Source: DAOPYU01 sp942493245 (GTDB lineage: Bacteria; Sumerlaeota; Sumerlaeia; UBA8349). Taken from it: a DNA stretch of 64,000 nucleotides. Under the pieces are notes generated by a model, which had not been told where the DNA came from, ran no database searches, and saw only the letters and a program-made list of their open reading frames with translations. The stretch is taken from the NCBI GenBank assembly GCA_942493245.1, contig OW818685.1, forward strand, positions 806,001-870,000, written 5' to 3'. Of this stretch, positions 16,283-25,258 are shown one piece after another (within the stretch, counting starts at the first letter, position 1; each line of letters begins with the position of its first letter). Position numbers and translations under genes: made by a program.

Positions 16283-18478
16283 ATGATCGTATCACTCGCC
16301 CTTCGTTTCATTCCCAGTTTTCTCGTCAGATCGGCCCGGAAACGAAATTGTCCGATGGGTTTGGGGTTCTTCCTGTCCATTCTTTTTCTTCCAGCCATTC
16401 TCCGGGCTCAGGACAGCATTCCGCATGCGGATACGTGGGTAACTGACGGAACTGTCAACGCGCTGGCCCAGACGTCGAGCACCGTCTTTCTGGGAGGAAG
16501 TTTTACCTATGTGGGGCCTGTGACGGGGGGTGGTGTACCGATCGGACGAGCCTCGGGGGCGCCTGTTCCCGTTTACCCGAAGATCTCTGGGCAAGTACAG
16601 GCCTGTGTCGCGGACGGTGTCGGCGGTTGGTTTGTGGGGGGGCGGTTTTCCCAGGTGGGGAATGTCTCCTGCGCCAACCTGGCCCACATTCTGCCGGACG
16701 GTTCTGTAGATGTTTCCTGGACCCCGACCACCGACGGCGATGTGTATGCGCTGGTCCTCTCGGGTTCCACTCTTTATGTCGGTGGCAATTTCTGGAGCGC
16801 CAATGAACTGCCTCGTTCCCGGTTGGCCGCGTTCGACACATCAACCGGTCAACTGCTTGACTGGAATCCCCAGGCGAACAATCTGGTTCGCGCTCTGGCG
16901 CTTTCGGGAACAACGCTTTATGTCGGAGGCGCATTCACGACTATCGGGGGGGAGTCTCGCAATCGGATTGCCGCCGTTGACGCCTCGACGGGTCTTGCCA
17001 CCAACTGGAACCCGGATTCAAATAATCTGATTACCTCTTTAGTTGTTTCCGGGTCCACGGTTTACGCGGGTGGGTATTTTACTTCTATCGGAGGGGAAAC
17101 GCGCAACCGAATCGCCGCGCTCGATACTTCCACCACCGGTTCGGCAACCGTCTGGAATCCCAACGCCTCGAACTTTGTGTCCGTTCTTCTGCTCGACGGC
17201 ACGACGCTTTATGTGGGAGGGAATTTCTCAAAAATAGGAGGAAAATCACGGTATGGCCTGGCCGCTCTGGACACAGAGACAGGCCTGGCCAGCGACTGGA
17301 ATTCTACCGCGGACTGGGCGGTTCATTCCCTGGCGCTCACCGAGGACAACATCCTCTATGTCGGAGGGTCGTTTCAGAAGATCGGTGGAGAGGCGCGGAA
17401 CCGCCTGGCCGCTTTTGAACTTACGAGCGGAACCCTGACGTCTTGGAACCCAAGCGCTGGTGGATGGGTTCACGCGTTGGCGGTTTCCGGCGACACCGTC
17501 TTTGCGGGAGGCATTTTTTCCAGTGTTGGGGGTGTTTCCCGGTACTCCCTCGCAGCGATCGACCTTGCCACCGGAGCCGCGTCCGACTGGCAGGCGGATG
17601 CTGAGGATGGCGAAATTCTGGCGCTCGCCGTTTCCGGTTCGAGACTTTATGCCGCTGGAAAGTTCTATAATGTCGGGGGAGTTGTACGGAACAACCTCGC
17701 GGCGCTCGACACCCGGACAGGGGCAGTATCCCCTTGGAACCCGGATGTGGATGGCGATGTGATGGCGTTGGCTGTGACCGATTCTCTAGTTTATGTTGGT
17801 GGATGGTTTTCCGAAGCCGGGGGCGCTTTGCGCGATAACCTGGTCGCGCTGGACCAGACTTCCGGCACGGCGACCTCCTGGAACCCCGGAAGCGATGGCG
17901 AAATTCAGGCCCTGGTTGTTTCGGGTTCCACCCTTTATGTTGGGGGCTGGTTCAATCGGATTGGTGAAGAAAGCCGCTCCTATCTGGCGGCTCTTGATAC
18001 AGAAACCGGGACTCCCACCTCTTGGAATCCCGGCGCTGACAAGGCGGTTTACGCCTTGGCGTTCAACGGCGCAATCCTTTATGCCGGTGGGCATTTCACC
18101 ACCGTTGCCGAACAGGAAAGGCTAGGGGTTGCGGCAATAAACGCGTTGACAGGAGAAGTCACGGAATGGAATCCGGATCTGGATGGTCGGGTCTATGCGT
18201 TGGCGCTGCATGGCTCCAGACTGTATGCCGGGGGGAACTTTACCTACGCGGGCGATTCTCCTCGGGCGCGTCTGGCCTTTCTCGATACGGCCACGGGGTT
18301 GGCGGGCGAATGGAACCCTTCAGCCAACGACGATGTTCTGGCGATAAACATCTCCAGCGACGGCAAGACGGTTTTCGCCGGGGGGCGGTTTTCGAGTATT
18401 GGAAGCAATTTGCATCCCAGTTTTGCCCGTTTTCTCCCGGCAAAACGCCGACCCTTCTCCGGTTTTCTGGTTTATTGA
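16283..18478 (+). CDS. Secreted protein of about 14 tandem beta-propeller-like repeats
   Basis: 731 residues; GGAGG precedes the ATG at 16283. About 24 residues come before a typical signal core (FFLSILFLPAILRAQ), so the n-region is unusually long. The rest is a regular array with a 47-49-residue period: LYVGG-xF-xxIGG-xxRNRLAALD-xxTG-xxxxWNP-xxxxxVxALAVSGS. I count 14 YVGG/YAGG units (first near residue 68, last near 708), the first two and the last degenerate. This pattern is known from large secreted proteins sometimes annotated as delta-60/DUF5122-like or kelch-like propellers; 14 units suggests two seven-bladed propellers. No catalytic motif, PEP-CTERM, type IX sorting signal or lipobox was seen. 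It may bind ligand, surface or sugar. The neighbours give no pathway hint. Confidence 0.8.
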   Translation: MIVSLALRFIPSFLVRSARKRNCPMGLGFFLSILFLPAILRAQDSIPHADTWVTDGTVNALAQTSSTVFLGGSFTYVGPVTGGGVPIGRASGAPVPVYPKISGQVQACVADGVGGWFVGGRFSQVGNVSCANLAHILPDGSVDVSWTPTTDGDVYALVLSGSTLYVGGNFWSANELPRSRLAAFDTSTGQLLDWNPQANNLVRALALSGTTLYVGGAFTTIGGESRNRIAAVDASTGLATNWNPDSNNLITSLVVSGSTVYAGGYFTSIGGETRNRIAALDTSTTGSATVWNPNASNFVSVLLLDGTTLYVGGNFSKIGGKSRYGLAALDTETGLASDWNSTADWAVHSLALTEDNILYVGGSFQKIGGEARNRLAAFELTSGTLTSWNPSAGGWVHALAVSGDTVFAGGIFSSVGGVSRYSLAAIDLATGAASDWQADAEDGEILALAVSGSRLYAAGKFYNVGGVVRNNLAALDTRTGAVSPWNPDVDGDVMALAVTDSLVYVGGWFSEAGGALRDNLVALDQTSGTATSWNPGSDGEIQALVVSGSTLYVGGWFNRIGEESRSYLAALDTETGTPTSWNPGADKAVYALAFNGAILYAGGHFTTVAEQERLGVAAINALTGEVTEWNPDLDGRVYALALHGSRLYAGGNFTYAGDSPRARLAFLDTATGLAGEWNPSANDDVLAINISSDGKTVFAGGRFSSIGSNLHPSFARFLPAKRRPFSGFLVY

Positions 18479-18526
18479 GACCGGGAGTATCGTTGTGAGA
18501 TAGGAGAGACCGGAGGCTTTCGTGCG

Positions 18527-20944
18527 TCAGGGAGTGAAGTAGTCGCCCCGGCCCGCTTCGAGGACTTTGAAGTTCACCTGGCGCACTTCCCCTTCGGAGG
18601 TCATGCAGGCGACTCTGTGTTCCCCTTCCGTCAGGTTCAGATACAGGGGTTTCCCCTGTTGCGCCGTCCCGACGTATTGATCGTCGAGGTACCAGTGCAC
18701 GGTGGCTTCCGCGTCACGCGAACTGCGCAACCGAATCCTGTCGGCGCGCGTCTCGCCTGTCAGGATGTATTCCGACGCCGCGGGCGGATTCAGAATCTCG
18801 AGTGTCTGTTTGGAGGAAGCGCCTGGGGCGGGTGCGGACTCGCGGCTGCGGATCACCGGCGCCTTGATGCTGGCGAGATCCCAGTAGCGCGAGGATCCGG
18901 GCCAGCGCTCCACAATAGCGTCCGATTCCTCCGCGCGTCCGGGTTCGGGCCAGTGGACATCGCAAATCCGGTGTAACAGTTGTTTTCGGGCGATCAAGGC
19001 CGGACGGGTGGCCGGGCACCATTCCGCGGCGGGCAGACCGCTCCGGGCGCAAATTTTCACCTCTCGCAGCGCTTCGCCGGTGGCGGGCCAGGCGGAGGTG
19101 TTGCGCGGCTCGAGCGTGCGGAAAATCTGCGTGGCCAGGGGCAGCGCGACGCTGCTCCCCACCAGAAGACGGGACGAGCGCCCGCTGCTGTTTCCCAGCC
19201 ATACCCCCACCACATACTGGCGGTTGTAGAGGAAACTCCAGGCGTCGCGATTGCCCGTCGAAGTTCCCGTTTTCCAGCAGACATGCGTCCGGGTGTCCAC
19301 GGCGCCGAGCGCCTGACGGTCCACTTCGCCTGGCAGGGGACGGTCGAGCATCTGGTAAAGACTCACGCACACATCCGCGGAGAGCAGGCGTGTGGGGGTT
19401 GCGCTCGAGGTGGCGTCGTCCTGAAACACCAGAGGCCGGTATTCGCCCAGGTTTGCGAGCATGCAGTAGGCAGCGGCGAGCTGGTCGAGTCGCACCTCGC
19501 AATTGCCCAGAGCGAGTCCCATGCCATAGTATTCGGCCTCGCGGGTGAATGTGTCGAGTCCCGCTCGATTCAGAAAATCGTACACCTTTTCCGGTCCCAG
19601 GCGGTCGAACACCTGAACGGCGGGAACATTGAGCGATTCGGCAAGCGCCTGCCCGGCGGGCACCAGTCCGCGATAGTTGAGGTCGAAGTTTTTGGGGTCG
19701 TAGAGGCCGTAATCGAGCGTTTCGTCCAGCAACACTTCCGTGGGGTAGAGGTTGTCGGTTTCGAGCGCCAGGGCATAGGTGAAGGGTTTGAGCGTTGAGC
19801 CGGGGGATCGCAACGCGCGGGTGGCGTCGAACTGGGCGCCCCGGGCATCTCCACTGAAGAAATTGCCTGAGCCGACACGCGCCAGAATCTGCATGGAATC
19901 GGGATCGGCAATCACGACCGCGCCGTTGTCTATTTCATTTTCGTATTGCCGCAGGTGGCGGTTGAGGAGCCGTTCGGCGCGTTGCTGCGTGACCAGGTCC
20001 AGCGTGGTGGTCAGGTGTCGTTGTGCCTCAATGGCGGGTCGCAGGCGCAGCGCGAGGTGAGGCGCCAGGTTCGGGAAAGCGTGGAATTCCGCCCCAAGAG
20101 GCGCATGGGAGGCTTCGGCGTGTTCGGTGGGGGAGATGAATTTTTCCTCCAGCATGCGGTCGAGCACGTAATTGCGTCGGCGGAGCGCCCGTTCGGGGTT
20201 ACGCAACGGCATCAGACCGACCGGCGACTTGGGCAGCGCGGCCAGCAATGCCGCCTCGGACAGAGTGAGTTCGAGGGACGGTTTCCCGAAATAGCGGCGG
20301 GCCGCCGCCTCGCACCCGACCAGGTTGAGACCGTAAGGCGCGCGGTTGAGGTAGGCCTGGAGGATGTTGTCCTTCGATGCGCGCCGTTCGAGCCGCAGCG
20401 CCTGACCGATCTGCGCGATCTTCCCCGGAATCGAACTGGACGCGATCCCGCCCAGTTTGACGGTCTGCATGGTGAGTGTCGAAGCGCCCGAGGCGACTCG
20501 CCGCCACCGGACGTTCTGCCAGAATGCCCGGCTGATGGCCCACGGATCCACCCCCCAATGACGCTCGAAACGCTGGTCCTCGGCGGCGATGGTCGCCTGG
20601 AGCAGCAGGGGGTGCATCTGGTTCAGGGGACGCTCGAAGCACCACTGCTGGCGGTCGTTGAGAAACGCATAGAGCAGGCGTCCCGACCGGTCGAGCATCT
20701 CGGGCGAGGCGTCGGCTTCGAGATAGGAACGCGTCTCCATCGGCCAGGCGAGGAGGACGATCAGGAAAAGTCCCCCCAGCAAGAGGGAAGCGAGCAGGAG
20801 ACGTTTCCACGCGGCGCGCAGAATGGAAACGATTTGCCCAGAACGCGACGGGGAACACCCAAGCGCAGGCGCGCTCAGAGCGGACGAGTTTTCACTGCGC
20901 CACACTCTCGACAGGATCGGTTTCAGGCGTTTCAACATACACAT
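18527..20944 (-). CDS. pbpC: Penicillin-binding protein 1C (bifunctional peptidoglycan synthase)
   Basis: Membrane-anchored class A PBP with transglycosylase and transpeptidase domains. From the ATG at 20944: membrane helix about 46-67; GT51 transglycosylase with catalytic Glu122 in AAEDQRFERHWG and the STLTMQ motif; transpeptidase with nucleophile S383 in SPGSTLKPF, the SLN motif and WKTGTSTGNRDAW; C-terminal BiPBP_C beta-domain (EILNPPAASEYIL, VHWYLDDQYVG) diagnostic of PBP1c. Length of about 805 is normal. A GTG at 21046 would add 34 residues without a good ribosome site. The alpha-2-macroglobulin gene often paired with pbpC is absent. A small membrane-protein gene lies upstream on the same strand. 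Confidence 0.93.
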   Translation of the reverse strand: MCMLKRLKPILSRVWRSENSSALSAPALGCSPSRSGQIVSILRAAWKRLLLASLLLGGLFLIVLLAWPMETRSYLEADASPEMLDRSGRLLYAFLNDRQQWCFERPLNQMHPLLLQATIAAEDQRFERHWGVDPWAISRAFWQNVRWRRVASGASTLTMQTVKLGGIASSSIPGKIAQIGQALRLERRASKDNILQAYLNRAPYGLNLVGCEAAARRYFGKPSLELTLSEAALLAALPKSPVGLMPLRNPERALRRRNYVLDRMLEEKFISPTEHAEASHAPLGAEFHAFPNLAPHLALRLRPAIEAQRHLTTTLDLVTQQRAERLLNRHLRQYENEIDNGAVVIADPDSMQILARVGSGNFFSGDARGAQFDATRALRSPGSTLKPFTYALALETDNLYPTEVLLDETLDYGLYDPKNFDLNYRGLVPAGQALAESLNVPAVQVFDRLGPEKVYDFLNRAGLDTFTREAEYYGMGLALGNCEVRLDQLAAAYCMLANLGEYRPLVFQDDATSSATPTRLLSADVCVSLYQMLDRPLPGEVDRQALGAVDTRTHVCWKTGTSTGNRDAWSFLYNRQYVVGVWLGNSSGRSSRLLVGSSVALPLATQIFRTLEPRNTSAWPATGEALREVKICARSGLPAAEWCPATRPALIARKQLLHRICDVHWPEPGRAEESDAIVERWPGSSRYWDLASIKAPVIRSRESAPAPGASSKQTLEILNPPAASEYILTGETRADRIRLRSSRDAEATVHWYLDDQYVGTAQQGKPLYLNLTEGEHRVACMTSEGEVRQVNFKVLEAGRGDYFTP

Positions 20945-21094
20945 CCAGTCTGACCACTTTGTGTTCCGGTCTGGCTGCGAAGATCGAGAGCTCAGACTAT
21001 GGATCTGGATGACGCTCCATATCTTTGCCCAGTCCCACCTTTTCACTCACCCACGGTTTCCCGGTCGGGCGTTCATGGGCGCGCGCTCCCGGCG

Positions 21095-21574
21095 CTACTC
21101 GATGATTTCCACCGGTTTCCGGGTGATGGTGTCGAGGTGCTGAAAGAGGCGGTACTCTTCGTCGGTCTGGATGCGCAGCAGGAGGAAAACCTTGTCTTCT
21201 TTCCGGAACCGGATGCGGCAAAAACCCTTGTGGTGCGGCTCGGAAAGCTCGAAATGCTTGAACGCGTCGAAGGGAATGACCTTGCGTTCCCCTTTGAGAA
21301 AGGGAAGCGAGCGGTCGTGGATGATTTCATGTTTGACACCATGAAAGGTGATCGTGATGCGGTCGCGCAAGGGGCCGAAAGCCAGATAGGCGAGCAGCGC
21401 CTGAAGAATTACCGATACGCCCACCATCATCCAGTGATAGAATTCGGGCTTTGGGGGAATAATCAGATACAGGACCAGCGCGTTGAAAAAAAGACCGGCG
21501 GCGAAAAGACCCGGTACCGCATTTCCGCGGGTTTCGATTACGAGTATATTCCTTGTTTCCAGCGCCACGCGCAT
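21095..21574 (-). CDS. Small two-helix membrane protein with cytoplasmic basic domain
   Basis: 159 residues from the ATG at 21574, which has GGGGAG at suitable spacing; the frame is open 78 codons further upstream but that part looks non-coding. Two adjacent hydrophobic segments (LFAAGLFFNALVLYLIIPP and MMVGVSVILQALLAYLAFG) are followed by a soluble C-terminal half rich in charged and aromatic residues (HHKGFCRIRFRKEDKVFLLL). The layout of a hairpin of helices followed by a beta-rich domain resembles bacterial PH-domain-like or photosystem-assembly-like small membrane proteins, but no family was recognised. It lies 150 bp upstream of pbpC on the same strand. Confidence 0.65.
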   Translation of the reverse strand: MRVALETRNILVIETRGNAVPGLFAAGLFFNALVLYLIIPPKPEFYHWMMVGVSVILQALLAYLAFGPLRDRITITFHGVKHEIIHDRSLPFLKGERKVIPFDAFKHFELSEPHHKGFCRIRFRKEDKVFLLLRIQTDEEYRLFQHLDTITRKPVEIIE

Positions 21575-21838
21575 CCCGCATTCTCCCCGATTCTGGTTCC
21601 TGGTCCGGAGCGCCGATGCGCAACGGACCTCTTTTGTAGAGATATTTGCGGCAGGGAGGGAAAAAGTAAAGGAAAACTCCTCGAAAACTCTTGCGCTTTC
21701 CCCCCGTTCCTGCCTAAAGTCAGGATTGCTCCTGGAGCAAGCGGTGGAGACTGCCGTCTGTTCCGGGGCTGTTCTTTTTTTCTGGTGAAGCGCCACCGAT
21801 GGCGTCACAACCCATGTAAAAGAGGCAAGGAGTGGACC
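21575..21838. promoter_or_regulatory. Divergent promoter region ahead of argF
   Basis: 264 bp between the small membrane protein and argF. No arginine-operator-like palindrome or hexamer pair could be assigned with confidence. The AGGCAAGGAG just before 21839 is the ribosome site that sets the argF start; the open frame upstream of that ATG shows no protein-family resemblance. Confidence 0.4.
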
Positions 21839-22774
21839 ATGAGTAAACGCGACTTCCGGACCATTTTCGATTTCTCATCGGAAGAAATCCAGCACGTCTT
21901 CGCTCTGGCGCGGGAACTGAAACGCGAAGTGCCCCAGAAACGCTTTGTCCGGCGGCTTCAGGACAAGGTGCTCGCCATGATCTTCGAGAAGCCGTCGCTG
22001 CGGACTCGATGCACCTTTGAAATTGCGATGACCCAGATGGGCGGATCGGCCATTTACCTCGGGCCGAGTGAAATCGGCCTGGGCAAGCGCGAGTCCACCT
22101 CCGACATCGCCAAGAATCTCGAACGCTGGTTCGACATGGTCATGATCCGGACCTTCGCGCAGAAAAACGTGGACGACCTGGCGCAGTATTGCGCCCTGCC
22201 GGTTATCAACGCGCTGAGCGACGAGTTCCACCCCTGTCAGGCCATGGCCGACTTTCTCACCATCCTCGAAAAGCGCGAGTCTTTCGACGGGTTCAAACTG
22301 GCCTATCTGGGGGACGGGGACAACATCTGTCAGTCGCTGATTGACCTGACGGCCCGACTCGGGTGCGAGATCCGCGTGGCCAGTCCCGCAGGGTACCATC
22401 CGCATCCCGAGCGGCTTGCCTTCGCCCAGAGGGAAGCGCAGAGAACCGGCGCGAGAATTCTGATCACCACCGACCTCGCCGAAGCCGTCGAAGGCGTGGA
22501 CGCCGTCTATACGGATGTCTGGGCCAGTATGGGCCAGGAGCAGGAAGCCGAAATCCGCAAAGAGGTGTTCCGCTCCTACCAGCTCAACGCCGACAGCATC
22601 CGGGGCGCCCGGCCGGACTCCTGGATCATGCACGATCTGCCGGCGCACCGTGGCGAGGAAATCACCGACGAGATGATAGACTCGCCCCGTTCCATCGTGT
22701 TCGATCAGGCGGAAAACCGGCTCCATGTCCAGAAAGCCATCATGGTTTATCTCGACACCCTGGTGACCCGGTAA
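21839..22774 (+). CDS. argF: Ornithine carbamoyltransferase
   Basis: Cytoplasmic arginine-biosynthesis enzyme: carbamoyl phosphate plus ornithine gives citrulline. 311 residues, normal length. Carbamoyl-phosphate site EKPSLRTR (S-x-R-T-R) near residue 55; family landmarks DEFHPCQAMADF, YLGDGDNICQS and the ornithine-site TDVWASMGQE. The motif normally written HCLP is here MHDLPAHRGEE, with Asp at residue 266 in place of the Cys that contacts ornithine in well-studied enzymes; the rest of the motif is intact. This may be an accepted variant or may alter affinity or substrate. The ATG at 21839 follows AAGGAG. It lies 25 bp upstream of a Crp/Fnr gene, so the two are likely co-transcribed. No other arg genes are close. 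Confidence 0.93.
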   Translation: MSKRDFRTIFDFSSEEIQHVFALARELKREVPQKRFVRRLQDKVLAMIFEKPSLRTRCTFEIAMTQMGGSAIYLGPSEIGLGKRESTSDIAKNLERWFDMVMIRTFAQKNVDDLAQYCALPVINALSDEFHPCQAMADFLTILEKRESFDGFKLAYLGDGDNICQSLIDLTARLGCEIRVASPAGYHPHPERLAFAQREAQRTGARILITTDLAEAVEGVDAVYTDVWASMGQEQEAEIRKEVFRSYQLNADSIRGARPDSWIMHDLPAHRGEEITDEMIDSPRSIVFDQAENRLHVQKAIMVYLDTLVTR

Positions 22775-22799
22775 ATTGTCCTGACACCAGGCGGCCCCG

Positions 22800-23504
22800 A
22801 TGAAAACCCATCGTTCCACTCCAGAAGAACGCGCCCAGCTGCTGGCGGCCTGTCCCCTTTTCAGCGGGCTTTCGCCCGCGCATCTGGCCGAGGTGGCCGC
22901 GATTGTCCAACTGCGGTCCTACAGCGGTGGCGACATGCTTTTTTCCCAGGACGATGCGGCTCGCGGCTTCTTCGTCATCACTCAGGGCGAAGTCAAGGTT
23001 TGCCGCCTTTCGCCGGACGGACGCGAGCAGGTGCTTCACCTTCTCGGCGCCGGAGAACCGTGCGGGGAAGCGGCTGTTTTTGAAGGGACCTGTTACCCGG
23101 CCACGGCTCTGGCGCTACGCAAACTCGAATGCCTCTATGTGCCCCGCGCCGAGTTCACCCAACTGGCCGAACGCCAGCCCGTCATTCTGTTCCAGATGCT
23201 TGCCCTGCTCTCGCGCCGCCTGCGGCACTTTGTCCGATTGGTGGACGATCTTTCCCTCAAGGAAGTTTCCTCGCGCCTGGCCCGCCGCCTGCTCGAAATG
23301 TCGGCCCAGCGCAACGATTCCGTGCGCATCCGGCTCGATTCGACCAAGAGCGTTCTGGCCAGCAGTCTCGGCGCCACGTCGGAAACCCTCAGCCGGACCT
23401 TCGCCCGTCTTCAGGCCCGCAGCCTGATCAACGTCGAGGGACGCGAAATCGCCCTGCTCGACCTGCACAACCTCCGGCGCCTGGCCGAAGGGGAAAAGGC
23501 CTGA
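22800..23504 (+). CDS. Crp/Fnr-family transcriptional regulator
   Basis: 234-residue DNA-binding regulator. N-terminal cyclic-nucleotide-binding-type beta-roll (LFSGLSPAHLAEVAAIVQLRSY, then FFVITQGEVKVCRLSPDGREQVLHLLGAGEPCGE), a long dimerisation helix (about 125-150), and a C-terminal winged helix with recognition region STKSVLASSLGATSETLSRTF. The cysteines present are not arranged as an FNR iron-sulfur cluster, and the cNMP-site residues are only partly conserved, so the effector is unknown. It starts 25 bp after argF on the same strand. Autoregulation or control of argF is possible but unproven. Confidence 0.9.
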   Translation: MKTHRSTPEERAQLLAACPLFSGLSPAHLAEVAAIVQLRSYSGGDMLFSQDDAARGFFVITQGEVKVCRLSPDGREQVLHLLGAGEPCGEAAVFEGTCYPATALALRKLECLYVPRAEFTQLAERQPVILFQMLALLSRRLRHFVRLVDDLSLKEVSSRLARRLLEMSAQRNDSVRIRLDSTKSVLASSLGATSETLSRTFARLQARSLINVEGREIALLDLHNLRRLAEGEKA

Positions 23505-23587
23505 AAGAGGACGCGTTAAGGCGATAAGTGTAGGCAATACGGACCGCAGTCCCGATCCTTTCTCTGAAAGGGCGGCACATCTGGTCT

Positions 23588-23728
23588 AAGATCGCGCCGT
23601 TGGCGCTTTCCATCCGAATCTCCCTTGCCTCCGGCGTTTTTCTTCTCTTCCCGGAACTAGCCCTCCGGGTGTCTTGAGTCCTCCTGATCCCAAACGACTT
23701 GTTCGCGTAACTGCGGTTTTCAGGCTTT
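23588..23728 (-). repeat. Dispersed structured repeat, partial copy A
   Basis: Read on the minus strand, this stretch matches the left part of the copy at 41668: an AAAACCGCAGTTACGCGAAC block, a GATCAGG block, AAGACACCC, GTTCCGGGAAGAGAAGAAA, and the GCGCCAACGGCGCGATCTTA hairpin. The match ends just after the hairpin, so only about 140 bp of the full element is present. It sits between the Crp/Fnr gene and the DinB-like gene. A 152-codon minus-strand frame here is produced by the repeat and is not called as a gene. Confidence 0.75.
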
Positions 23729-23930
23729 TTCCGTACGAACATCGGGTCGTCTCTATATCGGACGAGCGGTAGCGCTTTCAGGATGCGCCCGGACACGACC
23801 ATTTTGGCGTATTTATGTTGAGAGAGATTGCGTCCTGACCTATTATGTTCGCATTCGATACGGCGGAGGACTTCCTCCGTAACCATAATTCAGTCTCGGA
23901 AATCGGCCGATGGCCGGGAAAGGGCTTCAG

Positions 23931-24401
23931 ATGGACCCGAAAGGAATGGCGCAGGGACTTCTGTCCATGAAAGAACTCTTCGAACGCAGCTCGAGCTGTT
24001 TGCGCGAGGAGGATTCGCAGTTCAGACCCGCCGAGGGGATGATGACCGTGGCGGCGCTGGTGGCCCACGTGGCCTTCTCCGTGGACTGGTTCATCGAGGG
24101 GATGTTCCGCCCCGAGGGGTTCGACCTGGACTTCGAGAAACATGCCCATCAGTACACGAGCGTTCAGTCGCTGACCCAGGCGCGCGCGGAAATCGTCCGC
24201 GCGTTCACGAACGCAGCCGAGGTGATCGGGTCGAAAACCGAAGAAGAGATGAACCAGCCCCTGCCGGCAGGGCCCATCATGCCCGGCATGCCCCGCTGGG
24301 CCGCCCTCGAGGGGATTCAGGACCACACGGCGCACCACCGTGGCGCCCTGACGGTCTATTCGCGCCTTCTGGGCCTGACGCCGCCGATGCCCTACGCGTG
24401 A
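23931..24401 (+). CDS. DinB-fold metal-dependent protein
   Basis: About 156 residues with the DinB/YfiT four-helix-bundle layout. The putative metal-binding triad is the His in VAHVAFSVDWF (helix 2) and the two His of DHTAHHRGALTVY (helix 4). DinB-like proteins include thiol transferases (bacillithiol/mycothiol type) and many of unknown activity. Typical features are ALEGIQDHTAHHRG and the LGLTPPMPY ending. The start may be the ATG at 23931 or the one at 23910; neither has a strong ribosome site. No obvious partner gene. Confidence 0.82.
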   Translation: MDPKGMAQGLLSMKELFERSSSCLREEDSQFRPAEGMMTVAALVAHVAFSVDWFIEGMFRPEGFDLDFEKHAHQYTSVQSLTQARAEIVRAFTNAAEVIGSKTEEEMNQPLPAGPIMPGMPRWAALEGIQDHTAHHRGALTVYSRLLGLTPPMPYA

Positions 24402-24420
24402 AAAACCGGAAAACAGATTC

Positions 24421-24445
24421 AGGGGTGGGTTTGAAGCCCGCCCCT
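24421..24445. repeat. Short GC-rich palindrome, copy of the 11075 element
   Basis: The palindrome GGGTGGGTTTGAAGCCCGCCC lies about 20 bp after the DinB-like stop. It is a slightly diverged copy of the element at 11075-11151 and may double as a transcription terminator. Confidence 0.55.
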
Positions 24446-24522
24446 GAGAAGGCACGCATGCGCCGGTTTACATCCACCTGCAATTCATGGCTGTCTTGGG
24501 ATTATTTCCACAGGAGTACAAC

Positions 24523-25221
24523 GTGAAATCAAATGAGGTCTGCCCCCCAAAGACTTCACCAGGCTTCTGCCTATTCCTGAACCTTGCGCTGCTTACATTG
24601 GCTCTCTCGACAAACCTGTCGCTGGCGGCCGAGAACGTCACCACCTCGGCCACGGTGACGGCGCCCCTGGTGCGCAAACCCGCGACGTATCCGGACGCGG
24701 CATTGGCGGGTGGCTGGGCGCAGCTGATCGTCAAACCGGGTCTGGAGAACTGCTTCAAAGTTTCGGAAACCCTCTATCGAGGAGCGCAACCCACTCGCGA
24801 GGGATTTGAAGAACTGCGCAAGATGGGCGTCAAAACCGTCATCAACCTGCGCTCGAACCATTCCGACGCGAAATGGCTGCCCGAGGGAATGCGGGAGATC
24901 CGAATCCCCATGACCGTGTGGAAAGCGGACACCCGGCAGATCCTCCAGTTTCTCGACACGGCAACCGATCCGCGGAATCAACCGGTGTTCGTCCATTGTC
25001 AGGAGGGCGTGGATCGCACGGGCCTGATGTGCGTGGTTTACCGTTCAGTGACGGGCGGATGGGGCAAGGACCAGGCCGTCGAGGAAATGAAACAGATCGG
25101 CGCGCACGACATCCTGGTCAACCTGAAAAACTACATGAAAAAACTCGACATCGAAGCGTTGCGGCGCCGTCTGCTCAATACCCCGCTCGAAGAGCGTTCT
25201 GCCGAACGGCCAGCACAATAA
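24523..25221 (+). CDS. Secreted tyrosine-phosphatase-like protein (DSP/PTP P-loop)
   Basis: 232 residues. The GTG at 24523 is chosen because AGGAG lies 7 nt upstream; an ATG 36 bp earlier has no such site. The N-terminus is a signal peptide (CLFLNLALLTLALSTNLSLAAE). The body has the fold of bacterial dual-specificity phosphatases: LYRGAQPTREGFEELRKMGVKTVINLR, then the active-site loop HCQEGVDRTG (His158, Cys159, Arg165), with a candidate general acid upstream in the MTVWKAD region. The RGAQPT start is shared with exported phosphatase-like proteins of the FUN14/DUF442-like type. It should act in the periplasm or outside; the substrate is unknown. Confidence 0.85.
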   Translation: MKSNEVCPPKTSPGFCLFLNLALLTLALSTNLSLAAENVTTSATVTAPLVRKPATYPDAALAGGWAQLIVKPGLENCFKVSETLYRGAQPTREGFEELRKMGVKTVINLRSNHSDAKWLPEGMREIRIPMTVWKADTRQILQFLDTATDPRNQPVFVHCQEGVDRTGLMCVVYRSVTGGWGKDQAVEEMKQIGAHDILVNLKNYMKKLDIEALRRRLLNTPLEERSAERPAQ

Positions 25222-25258
25222 AGCCCTTATCTCTCTTCAGGTAGAACGTTGTGTCCCT

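Noticed and set aside
16700..18400. Regular ~145-bp periodicity suggesting a CRISPR or satellite array
   Set aside because: The period is that of a protein repeat in one long open frame; DNA copies are too diverged for CRISPR repeats and there are no unique spacers or cas genes.
23428..23886. 152-codon minus-strand frame overlapping the Crp/Fnr end
   Set aside because: It is made of dispersed-repeat sequence; the equivalent frame is broken in the copy at 29124-29300.
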